This document shows positions 25,209-33,970 of a stretch of DNA of 64,000 nt, piece by piece. This DNA is from Streptomyces sp. NBC_00271 (GTDB lineage: Bacteria; Actinomycetota; Actinomycetes; Streptomycetales; Streptomycetaceae), in contig NZ_CP108070.1 of NCBI RefSeq assembly GCF_036178845.1, positions 8,618,001-8,682,000 on the forward strand, in the 5' to 3' direction. The position numbers were made by a program, and so were the translations under genes. Position 1 is the stretch's first letter, and every line of letters starts with the position of its first letter. The notes under the pieces were generated by a model, which worked only from the letters and a program-made list of their open reading frames with translations, was not told the origin of the DNA and ran no database searches.

Positions 25209-26588
25209 CTAGCCCAGGGACTTGTTCACCGCGGTCAACGGGACCGCGTACAGGACGCGCTCCGGTGTCGTGTCGGGGTCGGCGCCGGTGAGGGTCCACA
25301 GTTCGCCGGTCTCCTGCCAGTAGGACAGGGAGGCGGTGTGCTGGCCCCAACAGGCGTAGGACTGGTCACCGGTGCACTGGACCGCCTCGGCGGCATGACC
25401 GCTCTGCCGCCACAGCGTGCCGTGCCGGCCACCACTGGCGGGCGTGTGGCCGACGTACCAGTCGGCCTTGCGCGCCCCGGCCGGCGTATAGGAGAGGACA
25501 CCCGAGAGCCCGGCGGCCTTGGTCGTGTAGGCCTCGCGCGCATCGACCCGCCCCAGGGAGTCGCTGCCGAGCAACCCCGCCCGGCCGGCGACGGTGCTGT
25601 ACGAGTACCGCCAGATCCGGGTCCGCTCCGTGCCGTCGGCCGGCGCCGCCTCGGTGGCGACCAGGCTGTCCGGCGTCGAGGTGCGGTCCAGCGACAGGGA
25701 ACCGAAACAGGGGTTCGCCCGGGCCTCGCCCGAGCCGCACGTGCCGCCCGCCGGGCTGTACGAGCCGACGGCCGGCAGCACGTACCGGTAGCCGTGCGCG
25801 GAGTAGCCGCCCCGCACCTTGCCGATCGCCCCGCTGTCCACGCCCGCCTTCAGGAGGTGGTGCAGGTCGAAGACGAGCAGGGAGTCGTCCTGCCCCGCGC
25901 CGTTCTGCGCGGTGACGATCAGCTTGCCCTGGTACCAGACCATGCCGCCCAGCCGGGAACGGACCGCGCCGAAGTCCCTGCCGCCGTCGCGCGGCGCGAC
26001 CAGCAGCACCCAGCGGTACCTGAGCGCCGCCGGGTCGCTCGCGTCGATGAAGGCGACCCGGGCCAGACCCCGGTCGGTGGCGGAGGCACCCGCGGCCCGG
26101 TCGTCGTGGTTCCAGCCCGCCAGGATGACCCGCTGGTCGCCCCACCGGCCGTCCTGGGCGGCGTCACCGGAGGTGGTGACGGAGGCGGGAGCCCACGCTT
26201 GCGTCCGCGCGTCGTCCGAGGCCCAGCAGTACGCGCGGGTGGCGACCGGTTCGAGCGGCAGCGCGGCCCGCTCGGTCCCGGAGCAGTCGGCCTCGTCGCG
26301 CATCGTGTGGTCGGCGCTCGCCAGCACGCCGGAGACCCCGACGTTCCCACCCATGTTCCGGCTGAGCGTGCTGAGAGTGTCCCCGGCGACCAGGTTCTCG
26401 TGCAGTTGGAGCCTGCTGGTCTCGGCGGCCGACGTGAGCGGCGTCAGCGCGCCCGGGCTGTTGCTGCCCGTGGCCTGGGAGGTGCTGATCAGCGTGGCGG
26501 CCGCGGTGAGCGCGAGGGCGGTTCCGGCCAGGGTGGCGCGCAGCGCCTGTCCCCTTCGCCTACGACGGTGTCTGCCGCGGTGCTTCAT
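25209..26588 (-). CDS. Secreted protein of unknown function
   Basis: This 459-aa protein has a strongly basic n-region (MKHRGRHRRRRRGQ) and a hydrophobic signal core ending near residue 40. The mature part contains pairs of cysteines (DCSGTE, YCWASD, TCGSGEARANPCFG, VQCTGDQSYACWG). It has repeated short strands such as GGMVWYQGKLIVTAQNG and ASLSYWQETGELWTLTG, which suggest a beta-propeller. No enzyme motif is visible. GGGAGG 6 nt upstream supports the ATG at 26588. It is monocistronic, downstream of the GAF regulator. Confidence 0.7.
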   Translation of the reverse strand: MKHRGRHRRRRRGQALRATLAGTALALTAAATLISTSQATGSNSPGALTPLTSAAETSRLQLHENLVAGDTLSTLSRNMGGNVGVSGVLASADHTMRDEADCSGTERAALPLEPVATRAYCWASDDARTQAWAPASVTTSGDAAQDGRWGDQRVILAGWNHDDRAAGASATDRGLARVAFIDASDPAALRYRWVLLVAPRDGGRDFGAVRSRLGGMVWYQGKLIVTAQNGAGQDDSLLVFDLHHLLKAGVDSGAIGKVRGGYSAHGYRYVLPAVGSYSPAGGTCGSGEARANPCFGSLSLDRTSTPDSLVATEAAPADGTERTRIWRYSYSTVAGRAGLLGSDSLGRVDAREAYTTKAAGLSGVLSYTPAGARKADWYVGHTPASGGRHGTLWRQSGHAAEAVQCTGDQSYACWGQHTASLSYWQETGELWTLTGADPDTTPERVLYAVPLTAVNKSLG

Positions 26589-26669
26589 GCGTCCTCCCGA
26601 GGAAGGCCAACTGCCCCTCATGATCAGAACATTGACGGAGAGACGGGTGGGGTGGCCTGTGGAGGGATG

Positions 26670-28076
26670 CTACGTCAGAGAGCCATGTGCCTGGTCTAGG
26701 ACCCCGGAAGACGGTCCCGAAATACGCTCCTTGCCTCTCGCAGGGGGCATATTCGGCCGGTCGGGTGACGCGTCGGGCCCCGGTGCGGTACAAGGGGGCC
26801 CGGGTTTCCGCGCCCTGCGCACCGCCGGCGCCGTCGAGTGGGGGAGCAGGTCCTGGGGGTCCTCCGGGAGTACCAACTCGACCTCCGCGGCCTCGCAGAA
26901 ACGATACGGCCGGTGTTCCAGAAAAGCCCCGAGATACCGCCGTACGCGCGACATCTCGGCCCGCACCGTCACCGTACGACCGGGGTCGTCGAACAGGTCG
27001 TCGGCGAGCCCGGAGGCGCTGCGCCCGGCGGGTCGGACGGCCAGCAGGTACAGCAACTCGGCATGGCGGGGGCTCAGTTCGTGGCACCAGGAGCCCGCCT
27101 CGGACGAGACGGTCACCGAGGAGCGCCGCGGGTGCGCCAGGTCCAGGACGATCCGCGCGGCCCGCCGGGGCCCCGGCTCGTCGGCGGCCCGCAGCAGCCA
27201 ACCGCCGGGCAGCGGCTCCACCACGCACAGCCCGAGCGTCGGCAGCCAACTCCGCCCGGGAGCGAGCGCCTTGGGCAGCGCGAGCCGTCCGGTGTACGGC
27301 ATCCCGGTGACCGCGGCCGTCCAGCCGTCCTGGTCCACGGCGAGGGCGCGCCCGCCGAGCCGGGCGAGCACCGGCGCCGCCACCGCGCGCAGCCCCTCCA
27401 GTGAGGTCAGGTGCAGCTCGCGCAGGCGCGCCTCGGCGAGTTTGGCCACCGAGCCGACCAGGGCGAGCGTCGCCGGGTGCAGGGTGTCCAGCGGCCCGCT
27501 CACGTCCACGACGCCGATCAGACTGCCGTCGCGCGGGTCGGTGATCGGGGCGCCGGTGCAGGTCCACGAGTGGTGGGTGCGCACGAAGTGCTCGGCGGAG
27601 AAAACCTGGACGGGGCGCCGGGCGACCAGCGGGGTGCCCACACCGTTCGTACCGACCACGCCCTCGCGCCAGTCCGCCCCGAGTTCGAAGCCGAACCCGT
27701 CGGCCTTGCGCAGCACGGACGCGCTGCCCTCCCGCCACAGCACCCGGCCCTCCGCGTCCGCGACCACCATGATGTGGTGCGCGACGTCCGCGACCGTGAG
27801 CAGGCCCTCGCGCAGCACCGGCAGGACATGCCGCATCTGCGAGGTCTGGCGCCGCCGCTCGACCTCGTCACGGACCAGCAGCCCGGCCCGGAAGTCGTGG
27901 TCGGGGTCGACGCCGCTGCGCAGCATGCGCTCCCAGGACTGCTCGATCACCGGGCGTGGCGCGAGGCGGGCGGGCTGTCCGGAGAGCGTGGCGTCGCGCA
28001 CCTCGCGCAGGACACGGGCCGCCTGGGCGGCGTCCAGGGCGGCGAGCCGCGTCACGTCGATCGGCGAGTGCGCCAC
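26670..28076 (-). CDS. GAF-domain transcriptional regulator (AcoR-like sensor without AAA domain)
   Basis: This 468-aa regulator has an N-terminal SWERMLRSGVDPD segment and a GAF domain (about residues 70-230) with VVGTNGVGTPLVARRPVQVFSAEHF and WTCTGAPITDPRDGSLIGVVDVSG, the sensor type found in AcoR and related activators. The C-terminus (HELSPRHAELLYLLAVRPAG... VTVRAEMSRVRRYLG) looks like a winged-helix DNA-binding domain instead of the AAA+/Fis modules. GGGGAGGA sits 5 nt before the GTG at 28076. It has a palindromic site upstream at 28265 and may regulate itself or the acyl-CoA dehydrogenase upstream. Confidence 0.8.
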   Translation of the reverse strand: MAHSPIDVTRLAALDAAQAARVLREVRDATLSGQPARLAPRPVIEQSWERMLRSGVDPDHDFRAGLLVRDEVERRRQTSQMRHVLPVLREGLLTVADVAHHIMVVADAEGRVLWREGSASVLRKADGFGFELGADWREGVVGTNGVGTPLVARRPVQVFSAEHFVRTHHSWTCTGAPITDPRDGSLIGVVDVSGPLDTLHPATLALVGSVAKLAEARLRELHLTSLEGLRAVAAPVLARLGGRALAVDQDGWTAAVTGMPYTGRLALPKALAPGRSWLPTLGLCVVEPLPGGWLLRAADEPGPRRAARIVLDLAHPRRSSVTVSSEAGSWCHELSPRHAELLYLLAVRPAGRSASGLADDLFDDPGRTVTVRAEMSRVRRYLGAFLEHRPYRFCEAAEVELVLPEDPQDLLPHSTAPAVRRARKPGPPCTAPGPDASPDRPNMPPARGKERISGPSSGVLDQAHGSLT

Positions 28077-28456
28077 GGAATCCTCCCCATCCTCCCCGGA
28101 CGGACGGGCCGACGGACCGACGAACCGACGGGTTCGGGGCACCTGTGGCCCACCACTGCCCGGCCCTTTTCGGCCACGGTCACCCGGGCCCGTACTGACT
28201 GCTGTTCTCATAGTGCCGCTCGGCGCCGACGGAGGGACACAGTCCGGCCATAGAGGCCGGAAAAGTTGCAACCCCCTGCAACCCTGGCGAACAGCCGTAC
28301 GGGGTCGGAAACTTGAGCAACGCCGCCCGTGCGGCGTTCGCGCTCCTCACAACGGGGCCAGAGAGCGGGGGTGGTGCCGTGTCGGCGCAGCACCACCCCC
28401 GCGCCCGGTGCGGAGACCGGCTCAGGAGCAGCTCAGGAAGCTGCTCGGCAAACTGG
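28077..28456. promoter_or_regulatory. Regulatory spacer with inverted repeat and terminators
   Basis: 380 bp without a gene. An inverted repeat GTTGCA-N6-TGCAAC at 28265-28282 is a candidate operator for the GAF regulator, about 190 bp upstream of its start. A hairpin AACGCCGC-N4-GCGGCGTT lies at 28319-28338. A perfect 13-bp stem (28365-28377 with 28390-28402) lies 55 bp after the acyl-CoA dehydrogenase stop and is its probable terminator. Confidence 0.55.
28365..28402 (-). terminator. Terminator-like hairpin after acyl-CoA dehydrogenase gene
   Basis: A 13-bp perfect stem, GCGGGGGTGGTGC and its complement, closes a 12-nt loop. It lies 55 bp beyond the stop codon at 28457 on the minus strand. 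Confidence 0.7.
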
Positions 28457-30091
28457 TCAGGAAACCGGTCGGGCCCGTTCCACCACCGTGGCCAGATCGA
28501 GAGTGTGCGGCAGGGTGCCGAAGGCCGAGCCCCAGTCGCCGCCCAGCCGTGAGGCGCAGAACGCGTCGGCGACCTCCGGGGGCGCGTACTGGACGAGCAG
28601 CGACCCCTGCAGCACCAGCGCGACCCGCTCCGCGAGCCTGCGCCCGCGACCCTCGATACCGTCCAGGTCGGCGAGTTCGCCCAGCAGGTTCTTGATCGCG
28701 CCGTCGAGCCGGTGGTCGGCGCCGCGGGCCCGGCCCACCTCCTGCAGGAACGCGTTCAGCGCCTGCGGCTCCCGCTGGATCGCGCGCAGCAGGTCGAGGG
28801 CCTGCACATTGCCCGCTCCCTCCCAGATGGAGTTGAGCGGCGACTCGCGCAGCAGCCTCGGCATGCCGGACTCCTCGACGTACCCGTTGCCGCCCAGGCA
28901 CTCCAGTGCCTCCACCGCCACCGGGGTGCAGCGCTTGGTCACCCAGTACTTGGCGGCCGGCACCGCGAGCCGCAGGAAGGCCCGCTCGTCCTCGCCCCCG
29001 TCGTCGTACGCCGCCGCCAGACGCATCGCCAGCGTCGTCGCCGCCTCCGACTCCAGCGCCAGGTCCGCCAGCACGTTGCGCATCAGCGGCTTGTCGATCA
29101 GCTTGCCGCCGAAGGCCTCCCGGTAGGTGCAGTGGTGCACGGCCTGCGCCACGGCCTGCCGCATGACGGCGGCGGCGCCGAGCACACAGTCCAGCCGGGT
29201 CACCGCGACCATCTCGATGATGGTGCGCACCCCGCGCCCCTCGTCCCCGACCCGGCGCGCCCAGGTCCCGTCGAACTCGACCTCGCTCGACGCGTTCGAC
29301 TTGTTGCCGAGCTTGTCCTTGAGCCGCTGGATGCGGAACACGTTGCGGGTCCCGTCCTCCAGCACCCTCGGCACCAGAAAACAGGTGAGGCCCCCCGGCG
29401 CCTGCGCCAGCACCAGGAACCCGTCCGACATCGGTGCCGAACAGAACCACTTGTGCCCGGTCAGCTCGTAGGTCCCGTCCTCGGCGAGCGGCCGCGCCTC
29501 GGTCCTGTTCGCCCGTACGTCACTGCCGCCCTGCTTCTCCGTCATGCCCATCCCGAAGAGCACACCGGCCTTCTGGGAGGCGGGCCGCAGCCCCTGGTCG
29601 TAGACGGTGGACGTGAGCAGTGGTTCCCAGAGGGCGGCGAGCGCCGGGTCGGTGCGCAGGGCGGGCACCGCCGCGTGGGTCATCGACAGCGGGCAGCCGT
29701 GGCCTGCCTCGGCCTGCGACCACACGACGAAGCCGGCCGCGCGCCTGAGGTGACCGCCCGGACGGCTCCAGGCCGCCGTCAGCCCCGCCGAGACCCCCTT
29801 GCCGAGCAGTCGGTGCCAGGCGGGATGGAAATCGACCTCGTCGACGCGGTTGCCGTAGCGGTCGTGGGTGCGCAGCTTCGGCGGGTTCTCGTTGGCCAGC
29901 ACCCCCCACTCCTGCACCTGCGCGGAGCCCGTCGTGCGCCCGAGCAGCGACAGCTCCTCGCGTGCCTCGTCGAGAAGTCCTGGATCCAGGTGCCGCTCGA
30001 CCGCCTCCACGAGGGCCCGGTCGGCGGCAAAGACGTCATATCCGACCAGGGGCGGAGCCTGGTTGGTCACGGTGTGGGTGCTGGCTGCCAT
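28457..30091 (-). CDS. AidB-like acyl-CoA dehydrogenase
   Basis: This 544-aa flavoprotein resembles AidB/isovaleryl-CoA dehydrogenase-type proteins. The N-terminal extension PLVGYDVFAADRALVEAVERH and the FAD-binding stretch GMGMTEKQGGSDVRANRTEA, GHKWFCSAPMSDGFLVLAQA, then LECLGGNGYVEESGMPRLLRESPLNSIWEG are characteristic. AidB protects DNA or metabolises an alkylating agent (family knowledge); the natural substrate is unclear. The ATG at 30091 is 6 nt from a minus-strand -10 TACCGT (30098-30103), which overlaps the -10 of the divergent gene. Confidence 0.88.
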   Translation of the reverse strand: MAASTHTVTNQAPPLVGYDVFAADRALVEAVERHLDPGLLDEAREELSLLGRTTGSAQVQEWGVLANENPPKLRTHDRYGNRVDEVDFHPAWHRLLGKGVSAGLTAAWSRPGGHLRRAAGFVVWSQAEAGHGCPLSMTHAAVPALRTDPALAALWEPLLTSTVYDQGLRPASQKAGVLFGMGMTEKQGGSDVRANRTEARPLAEDGTYELTGHKWFCSAPMSDGFLVLAQAPGGLTCFLVPRVLEDGTRNVFRIQRLKDKLGNKSNASSEVEFDGTWARRVGDEGRGVRTIIEMVAVTRLDCVLGAAAVMRQAVAQAVHHCTYREAFGGKLIDKPLMRNVLADLALESEAATTLAMRLAAAYDDGGEDERAFLRLAVPAAKYWVTKRCTPVAVEALECLGGNGYVEESGMPRLLRESPLNSIWEGAGNVQALDLLRAIQREPQALNAFLQEVGRARGADHRLDGAIKNLLGELADLDGIEGRGRRLAERVALVLQGSLLVQYAPPEVADAFCASRLGGDWGSAFGTLPHTLDLATVVERARPVS

Positions 30092-30096
30092 ACGGA

Positions 30097-30103
30097 TACG
30101 GTA
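30097..30103. promoter_or_regulatory. Overlapping divergent -10 boxes
   Basis: TACGGT on the plus strand (30097-30102) and TACCGT on the minus strand (30098-30103) share five base pairs. Each ends 6 nt before a start codon (GTG 30109 and ATG 30091). The start codons are separated by only 17 bp, so both mRNAs should be leaderless and the two promoters cannot be occupied together. No good -35 is apparent for either. Confidence 0.5.
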
Positions 30104-30108
30104 AGGAC

Positions 30109-31269
30109 GTGCACCAGGCAAAAGAAACACCTGAACGGTCTCCCGTGGGCCGCTTTCACCGCGCTCGCGCGCTGTACAGGAACGTGTCGAAGCGCAGGAC
30201 CGCCTGGCTGCTGCTCAAGGACACCGTCAACTCCTGCATGGAGTACCGGATCCTGGGGCTGGCGGCCGAGGCCGCCTTCTTCACACTCCTGTCCGTGCCG
30301 CCCCTGCTGCTGAGCATGATCGGACTGCTCGGCTACGTGGACGACTGGACCGGCGCGCACTCGATCGCCAGCCTGGAGTCCAACATTCTGGAGGCTTCCC
30401 GCACCGTCCTCACCGACAAGGGCGTCCACCAGATCGCCGAACCGATCCTCCACGACGTGATGAAGGGCGGCCGGCCCGACATCATCTCCCTCGGCTTCCT
30501 CTTCGCCCTGTGGTCGGGCTCGCGCGCGGTGAACGTCTTCGTCGACACCATCACCGTGATGTATGGCCTCGACGGCACCCGGGGGATCGTGGCGACGCGC
30601 GTGATGTCGTTCCTGCTGTTCATCGTGGCGCTGCTGATCGGCTCGATCGCGCTGCCGCTGATGGTCGCGGGCCCGGACGCGGTGGTGCAGATCGTGCCGT
30701 GGTCGGCGACGCTCGTACAGGTCCTGTACTGGCCTGTCGTCATCGTGCTCTCGGTCGTCTTCCTGACCACGCTGTACCACGTGTCGGTGCCCGTCCGCTC
30801 ACCCTGGGTGGAGGACGTGCCCGGCGCGCTGGTCGCCCTCGCCATGTGGGTCTTCGGGAGCTTCCTGCTCCGTATCTACCTGACGAGCACGGTCGAGGGC
30901 CCGACGATCTACGGCTCACTCGCCGCCCCCGTGGCCGTCCTGCTGTGGATCGGTGTGTCCGCGTTCGCCGTTCTCGTCGGCGCCGCCGTCAACGCGGCCA
31001 TCGACCGGGTCTGGCCGGCCGCCGCCACGGCCGCGGCCCGCGCCGCGAACGAGCGCCTGCGTCAGGAGCAGGCCGCCGAGTACGTCGCCCGCGCCGCCGC
31101 CCACCGCGCCGCCGACCCCGATCCCGACGACCCGGACATGCCCTCCGAGTTCCCGGAACGCTGGTCCCGCTTCCTCCCCCCGGAGGACGTGACCTCCCGC
31201 CTCCGCACCCACGTCAAGAGCTCCCACCACCCCCGCAAGAGCAACGACGACGACTGCGCGGGGGAGTAG
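30109..31269 (+). CDS. YihY/BrkB-family membrane protein
   Basis: This 386-aa inner membrane protein of the YihY (formerly BrkB/RNase BN) family has six predicted helices, starting with LGLAAEAAFFTLLSVPPLLLSMIGLLGY. It has the family motif PGALVALAMWVFGSFLLRIYL and ends in a hydrophilic, acidic tail of about 80 residues. The older RNase BN label is a misassignment; the function is unknown, with transport suspected. The GTG at 30109 is chosen for its leaderless spacing; the TTA/GTG codons further upstream lie inside the divergent gene. Confidence 0.85.
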   Translation: MHQAKETPERSPVGRFHRARALYRNVSKRRTAWLLLKDTVNSCMEYRILGLAAEAAFFTLLSVPPLLLSMIGLLGYVDDWTGAHSIASLESNILEASRTVLTDKGVHQIAEPILHDVMKGGRPDIISLGFLFALWSGSRAVNVFVDTITVMYGLDGTRGIVATRVMSFLLFIVALLIGSIALPLMVAGPDAVVQIVPWSATLVQVLYWPVVIVLSVVFLTTLYHVSVPVRSPWVEDVPGALVALAMWVFGSFLLRIYLTSTVEGPTIYGSLAAPVAVLLWIGVSAFAVLVGAAVNAAIDRVWPAAATAAARAANERLRQEQAAEYVARAAAHRAADPDPDDPDMPSEFPERWSRFLPPEDVTSRLRTHVKSSHHPRKSNDDDCAGE

Positions 31270-31382
31270 GACGCGCCCCTCGGGGGCGCGGGGAACTGGG
31301 TGCTCAACCCCCACCACCCGCACCCGAAGAACGCACCCCGGGGGTCTGGGGGCGGAGCCCCCAGGTTGGGGAGGGGACGGAC
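31270..31382. repeat. Dispersed repeat element with terminator hairpin
   Basis: The spacer between two convergent genes starts with GCGCCCCTCGGGGGCGCGGGG, then carries CTGGGGGC-GGA-GCCCCCAG (31346-31364), an 8-bp stem. The sequence is kin to the elements at 24710-25190 and serves as a bidirectional terminator candidate. Confidence 0.65.
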
Positions 31383-32195
31383 CTACCCCTTCCACGCACC
31401 CCCCACCGCCGCCTCCCGAGCGAACGCAGTGAAATCGCGCGGCTCCCGCCCCAGAACCTCCCGCACACCCTCCGACAGGTAGGAGTTGCGCCCGTCGAGC
31501 AGGCTCTCGAAGAGCTCGACGAGGAACTCGACCTCCTGTGCCGGCACCCCGAACCCGGCCAGCTGATCGCCGTACTGGCGCGCCGTCACCGGGAGATACG
31601 TCAGCTCACCCCCCGTCGCCGCCGCGATCTCCCCCACCGCCTCCCGAAAACTCAGCAGCCGGGGCCCGGAGACGGCGAGCTCCTGCCCGACATACCGGTC
31701 GCCCCCCGTGAGCACGGCCACCACGACGTCCGCGATGTCCCGCACATCGATGAACGGCTCCCGCACCTCACCGGCGGGAAACACCAGTTCCCCGCGGAGC
31801 AGCCCCTCCACCAACGGCCCCTCGCTGAAGTTCTGCGCGAACCACGCGGCCCGTACGACCGTCCAGTCCGCGCCCGACGCCCGCAGCGCCTCCTCGGCCG
31901 GCCGCGCCCGCTCCTCACCCCGCGAGGACAGCAGCACCAGCCGCCGCACCCCCAGCCCGACCGCCTCCCGTGCCAGACCCCCGACCAGCTCGGCCGCGTC
32001 GGGCGAGCCGACGTCCGTGGGGTGGACGAGATACGCCGCGTCGGCACCCCGCAGGGTGTCCGCCCACGTCGACCGGTCCGTCCAGTCGAACCCCGCCGCA
32101 CGGGACGCCGCCCGCACCTTCAGCCCCGCCGCCCGCGCGGCCTCGGCCACCCGCCGCCCGGTACGCCCTGTGGCGCCCGTCACCAGCACCGTCAT
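31383..32195 (-). CDS. NmrA-type NAD(P)-binding protein
   Basis: This 270-aa atypical short-chain dehydrogenase has the Rossmann motif MTVLVTGATGRTGRRVAEAA and the NmrA/QOR2-like sequence LVLLSSRGEE, VRAAWFAQNFSEGPLVEGL, FIDVRDIADVVVAVL. Members are redox sensors or quinone reductases; no catalytic Tyr-x-x-x-Lys is present. ATG 32195 starts directly at the Rossmann strand; ATG 32234 would add 13 residues. It is divergent from an AraC regulator (142 bp), which may control it. Confidence 0.82.
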   Translation of the reverse strand: MTVLVTGATGRTGRRVAEAARAAGLKVRAASRAAGFDWTDRSTWADTLRGADAAYLVHPTDVGSPDAAELVGGLAREAVGLGVRRLVLLSSRGEERARPAEEALRASGADWTVVRAAWFAQNFSEGPLVEGLLRGELVFPAGEVREPFIDVRDIADVVVAVLTGGDRYVGQELAVSGPRLLSFREAVGEIAAATGGELTYLPVTARQYGDQLAGFGVPAQEVEFLVELFESLLDGRNSYLSEGVREVLGREPRDFTAFAREAAVGGAWKG

Positions 32196-32294
32196 GTCCC
32201 GTACGTGCTCTTCGCCTGCTCTGTTCTGCGTCATACCGACAGTGAATCGCCGCTCACGCAGGGCTCCCATCGCCGAGGAACTCATTCTCATAAG

Positions 32295-32331
32295 CGGACG
32301 TCTACGTCCCTTCCCCTCGGACGTCTACGCT
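32295..32331 (+). promoter_or_regulatory. AraC gene promoter with direct repeats
   Basis: The 12-mer CGGACGTCTACG occurs twice, at 32295-32306 and 32318-32329, 23 bp apart (about two helical turns). The second copy overlaps the -10 box TACGCT (32326-32331), which ends 6 nt before the ATG at 32338. Direct repeats at this spacing are typical AraC-family sites, so autorepression is likely. Confidence 0.6.
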
Positions 32332-32337
32332 GACGCC

Positions 32338-33273
32338 ATGGACGCACTCGCCGGTCTGCTGGAGGGCCCCCGGGCACGCGGCGCCTTCATGATCCGTGCG
32401 TGCTTCGACCCGCCCTGGTGCGTGCGCGTCGAGGACCGCGCCCCCCTCACGATCATGCTCGTGGTGCGCGGCGAGGCCTGGGTCGTGCCGGACGCGGGGG
32501 AGCGCGTGTTCCTGCGGGCCGGTGACCTCGCGATCGCCCGCGGCCCCGACCCGTACACCTGCGCGGACGACCCGGGGACCCCGCCGCAGGCGGTGATCCT
32601 GCCGGGCGGCGAGTGCACCTACCCCGACGGGCGGTCCCTGAAGGGCCAGTGGGACCTGGACGTCCGCACCTGGGGCGACCGGCTCGACGGCTCCACGGTG
32701 CTGCTGATCGGGACGTACATGATGCGGGGCGAGATCAACGGCAGGCTGCTCGACGCCCTGCCGCCGCTGCTCTCCCTGACCCAGGACGTGTGGGACTGCC
32801 CGCTCACCGCGATCCTCACCGAGGAGATCGTCCGTGACGAGCCCGGCCAGGAGGTGGTCCTGGACCGGCTCCTCGACCTCCTCATGATCGCCGCGCTGCG
32901 CGCCTGGTTCTCCCGTCCGGAGGCCGCCGCCCCCGCCTGGTACCGGGCGCTCGCGGACCCCGTCGTCGGCCGGGTGCTGCGGCTCGTCCAGGACGACCCG
33001 GCACACCCCTGGACGGTGGCGACGCTCGCCGCGAAGGCCGGGGTGTCCCGGGCCGCGTTGGCCCGCCGCTTCAGCGAACTCGTGGGCGAGCCCCCGATGA
33101 CGTACCTCACCGGCTGGCGCCTCGCCCTGGCCGCCGACCGGCTGCGCGAAACGGACGACACCCTTGAGGCGATCGCCCGCCACGTCGGCTACGGCAGCGC
33201 GTTCGCCCTGTCCAGCGCCTTCAAGCGGGTGTACGGGGTGAGCCCGCAGGAGCACCGGACGCGGGCGGCGTAG
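32338..33273 (+). CDS. AraC-family transcriptional regulator (cupin sensor)
   Basis: This 311-aa regulator has an N-terminal cupin-like sensor (cupin_6 type: [37 protein letters not shown]) followed by two helix-turn-helix motifs at the C-terminus ([21 protein letters not shown] and [29 protein letters not shown]). It probably controls the divergent NAD-binding protein gene and itself. Its TAG stop (33271) is reused as the start of the next gene's -10. Confidence 0.9.
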   Translation: MDALAGLLEGPRARGAFMIRACFDPPWCVRVEDRAPLTIMLVVRGEAWVVPDAGERVFLRAGDLAIARGPDPYTCADDPGTPPQAVILPGGECTYPDGRSLKGQWDLDVRTWGDRLDGSTVLLIGTYMMRGEINGRLLDALPPLLSLTQDVWDCPLTAILTEEIVRDEPGQEVVLDRLLDLLMIAALRAWFSRPEAAAPAWYRALADPVVGRVLRLVQDDPAHPWTVATLAAKAGVSRAALARRFSELVGEPPMTYLTGWRLALAADRLRETDDTLEAIARHVGYGSAFALSSAFKRVYGVSPQEHRTRAA

Positions 33274-33276
33274 CCT
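33271..33276 (+). promoter_or_regulatory. -10 box overlapping the AraC stop codon
   Basis: TAGCCT begins with the stop codon of the preceding gene and ends 7 nt before the ATG at 33284, giving a leaderless start. A -35 could not be recognised. Confidence 0.4.
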
Positions 33277-33283
33277 GACGTGC

Positions 33284-33970
33284 ATGTACATGGAGCGGCC
33301 TGCCCGGTTGCCGGGCGCCGTCGTGTGGTCCCGTGGAACGTCCGGTTCCACGGTGGGGGCCGTGCTTCCCGACGGCTGTATGGACCTGCTCTGGCACGAG
33401 GGGCGACTGCTCGTCGCCGGGCCCGACACCCGGGCGTACGTTCCCGAGGGCGCGGCCGGGCACTGGGCGGGCGTCCGTTTCTACCCCGGCACGGGGCCGA
33501 CGTTCCTCGGCGTACCCGCCCATGAACTGCGCGCCCTGCGCGTCGACTTGGCGGACCTGTGGCCGGCCTCGGAGGTCCGGCGCCGCACCGCGCGGGTCGC
33601 CGCGGCCGCCGACCCGGTGGCCGCGCTGGAGCAGGTGGCACTGGACCGGGCGGCTGTCACCGAACCCCCCGACCCGCTGCTGCGGGAGGTCGTGGCGGAC
33701 CTGGACGCGGGCCGGTCGATCGCGGCGACGGCCGACCGACTCGGCCTGAGCGCACGGCAGTTGCACCGCCGCTCACTGACCGCCTTCGGCTACGGACCCA
33801 AGACCCTCGCCCGCGTCCTGCGCCTGCAACGGGCGCTCGCGCTCGCCCGCGCCGGGGTCCCCTTCGCGGAGACGGCGGCCCGCTCCGGCTTCGCCGACCA
33901 GGCCCATCTGGCCCGGGACGTGAGGGAGTTGGCGGGCATGCCGCTGGGGGAACTACTCGGGCGCGGGTAG
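33284..33970 (+). CDS. AraC-family HTH regulator (DUF6597-like N-domain)
   Basis: This 228-aa protein has an N-terminal domain of the type preceding AraC domains in methylphosphotriester/AraC regulators ([41 protein letters not shown]). The C-terminal HTH pair ([41 protein letters not shown] and [25 protein letters not shown]) is clear. It overlaps the convergent VOC gene by 18 bp at the 3' end and may regulate it. Confidence 0.85.
   Translation: MYMERPARLPGAVVWSRGTSGSTVGAVLPDGCMDLLWHEGRLLVAGPDTRAYVPEGAAGHWAGVRFYPGTGPTFLGVPAHELRALRVDLADLWPASEVRRRTARVAAAADPVAALEQVALDRAAVTEPPDPLLREVVADLDAGRSIAATADRLGLSARQLHRRSLTAFGYGPKTLARVLRLQRALALARAGVPFAETAARSGFADQAHLARDVRELAGMPLGELLGRG

Noticed and set aside
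24897..28695. Long plus-strand frames (24897-26699 and 25819-28695)
   Set aside because: They run through repeats and antisense to the secreted protein and GAF regulator; no domains.
30109..31269. Ribonuclease BN annotation for the YihY/BrkB protein
   Set aside because: RNase BN activity belongs to the unrelated Rbn/ElaC protein; this membrane family was mislabelled.
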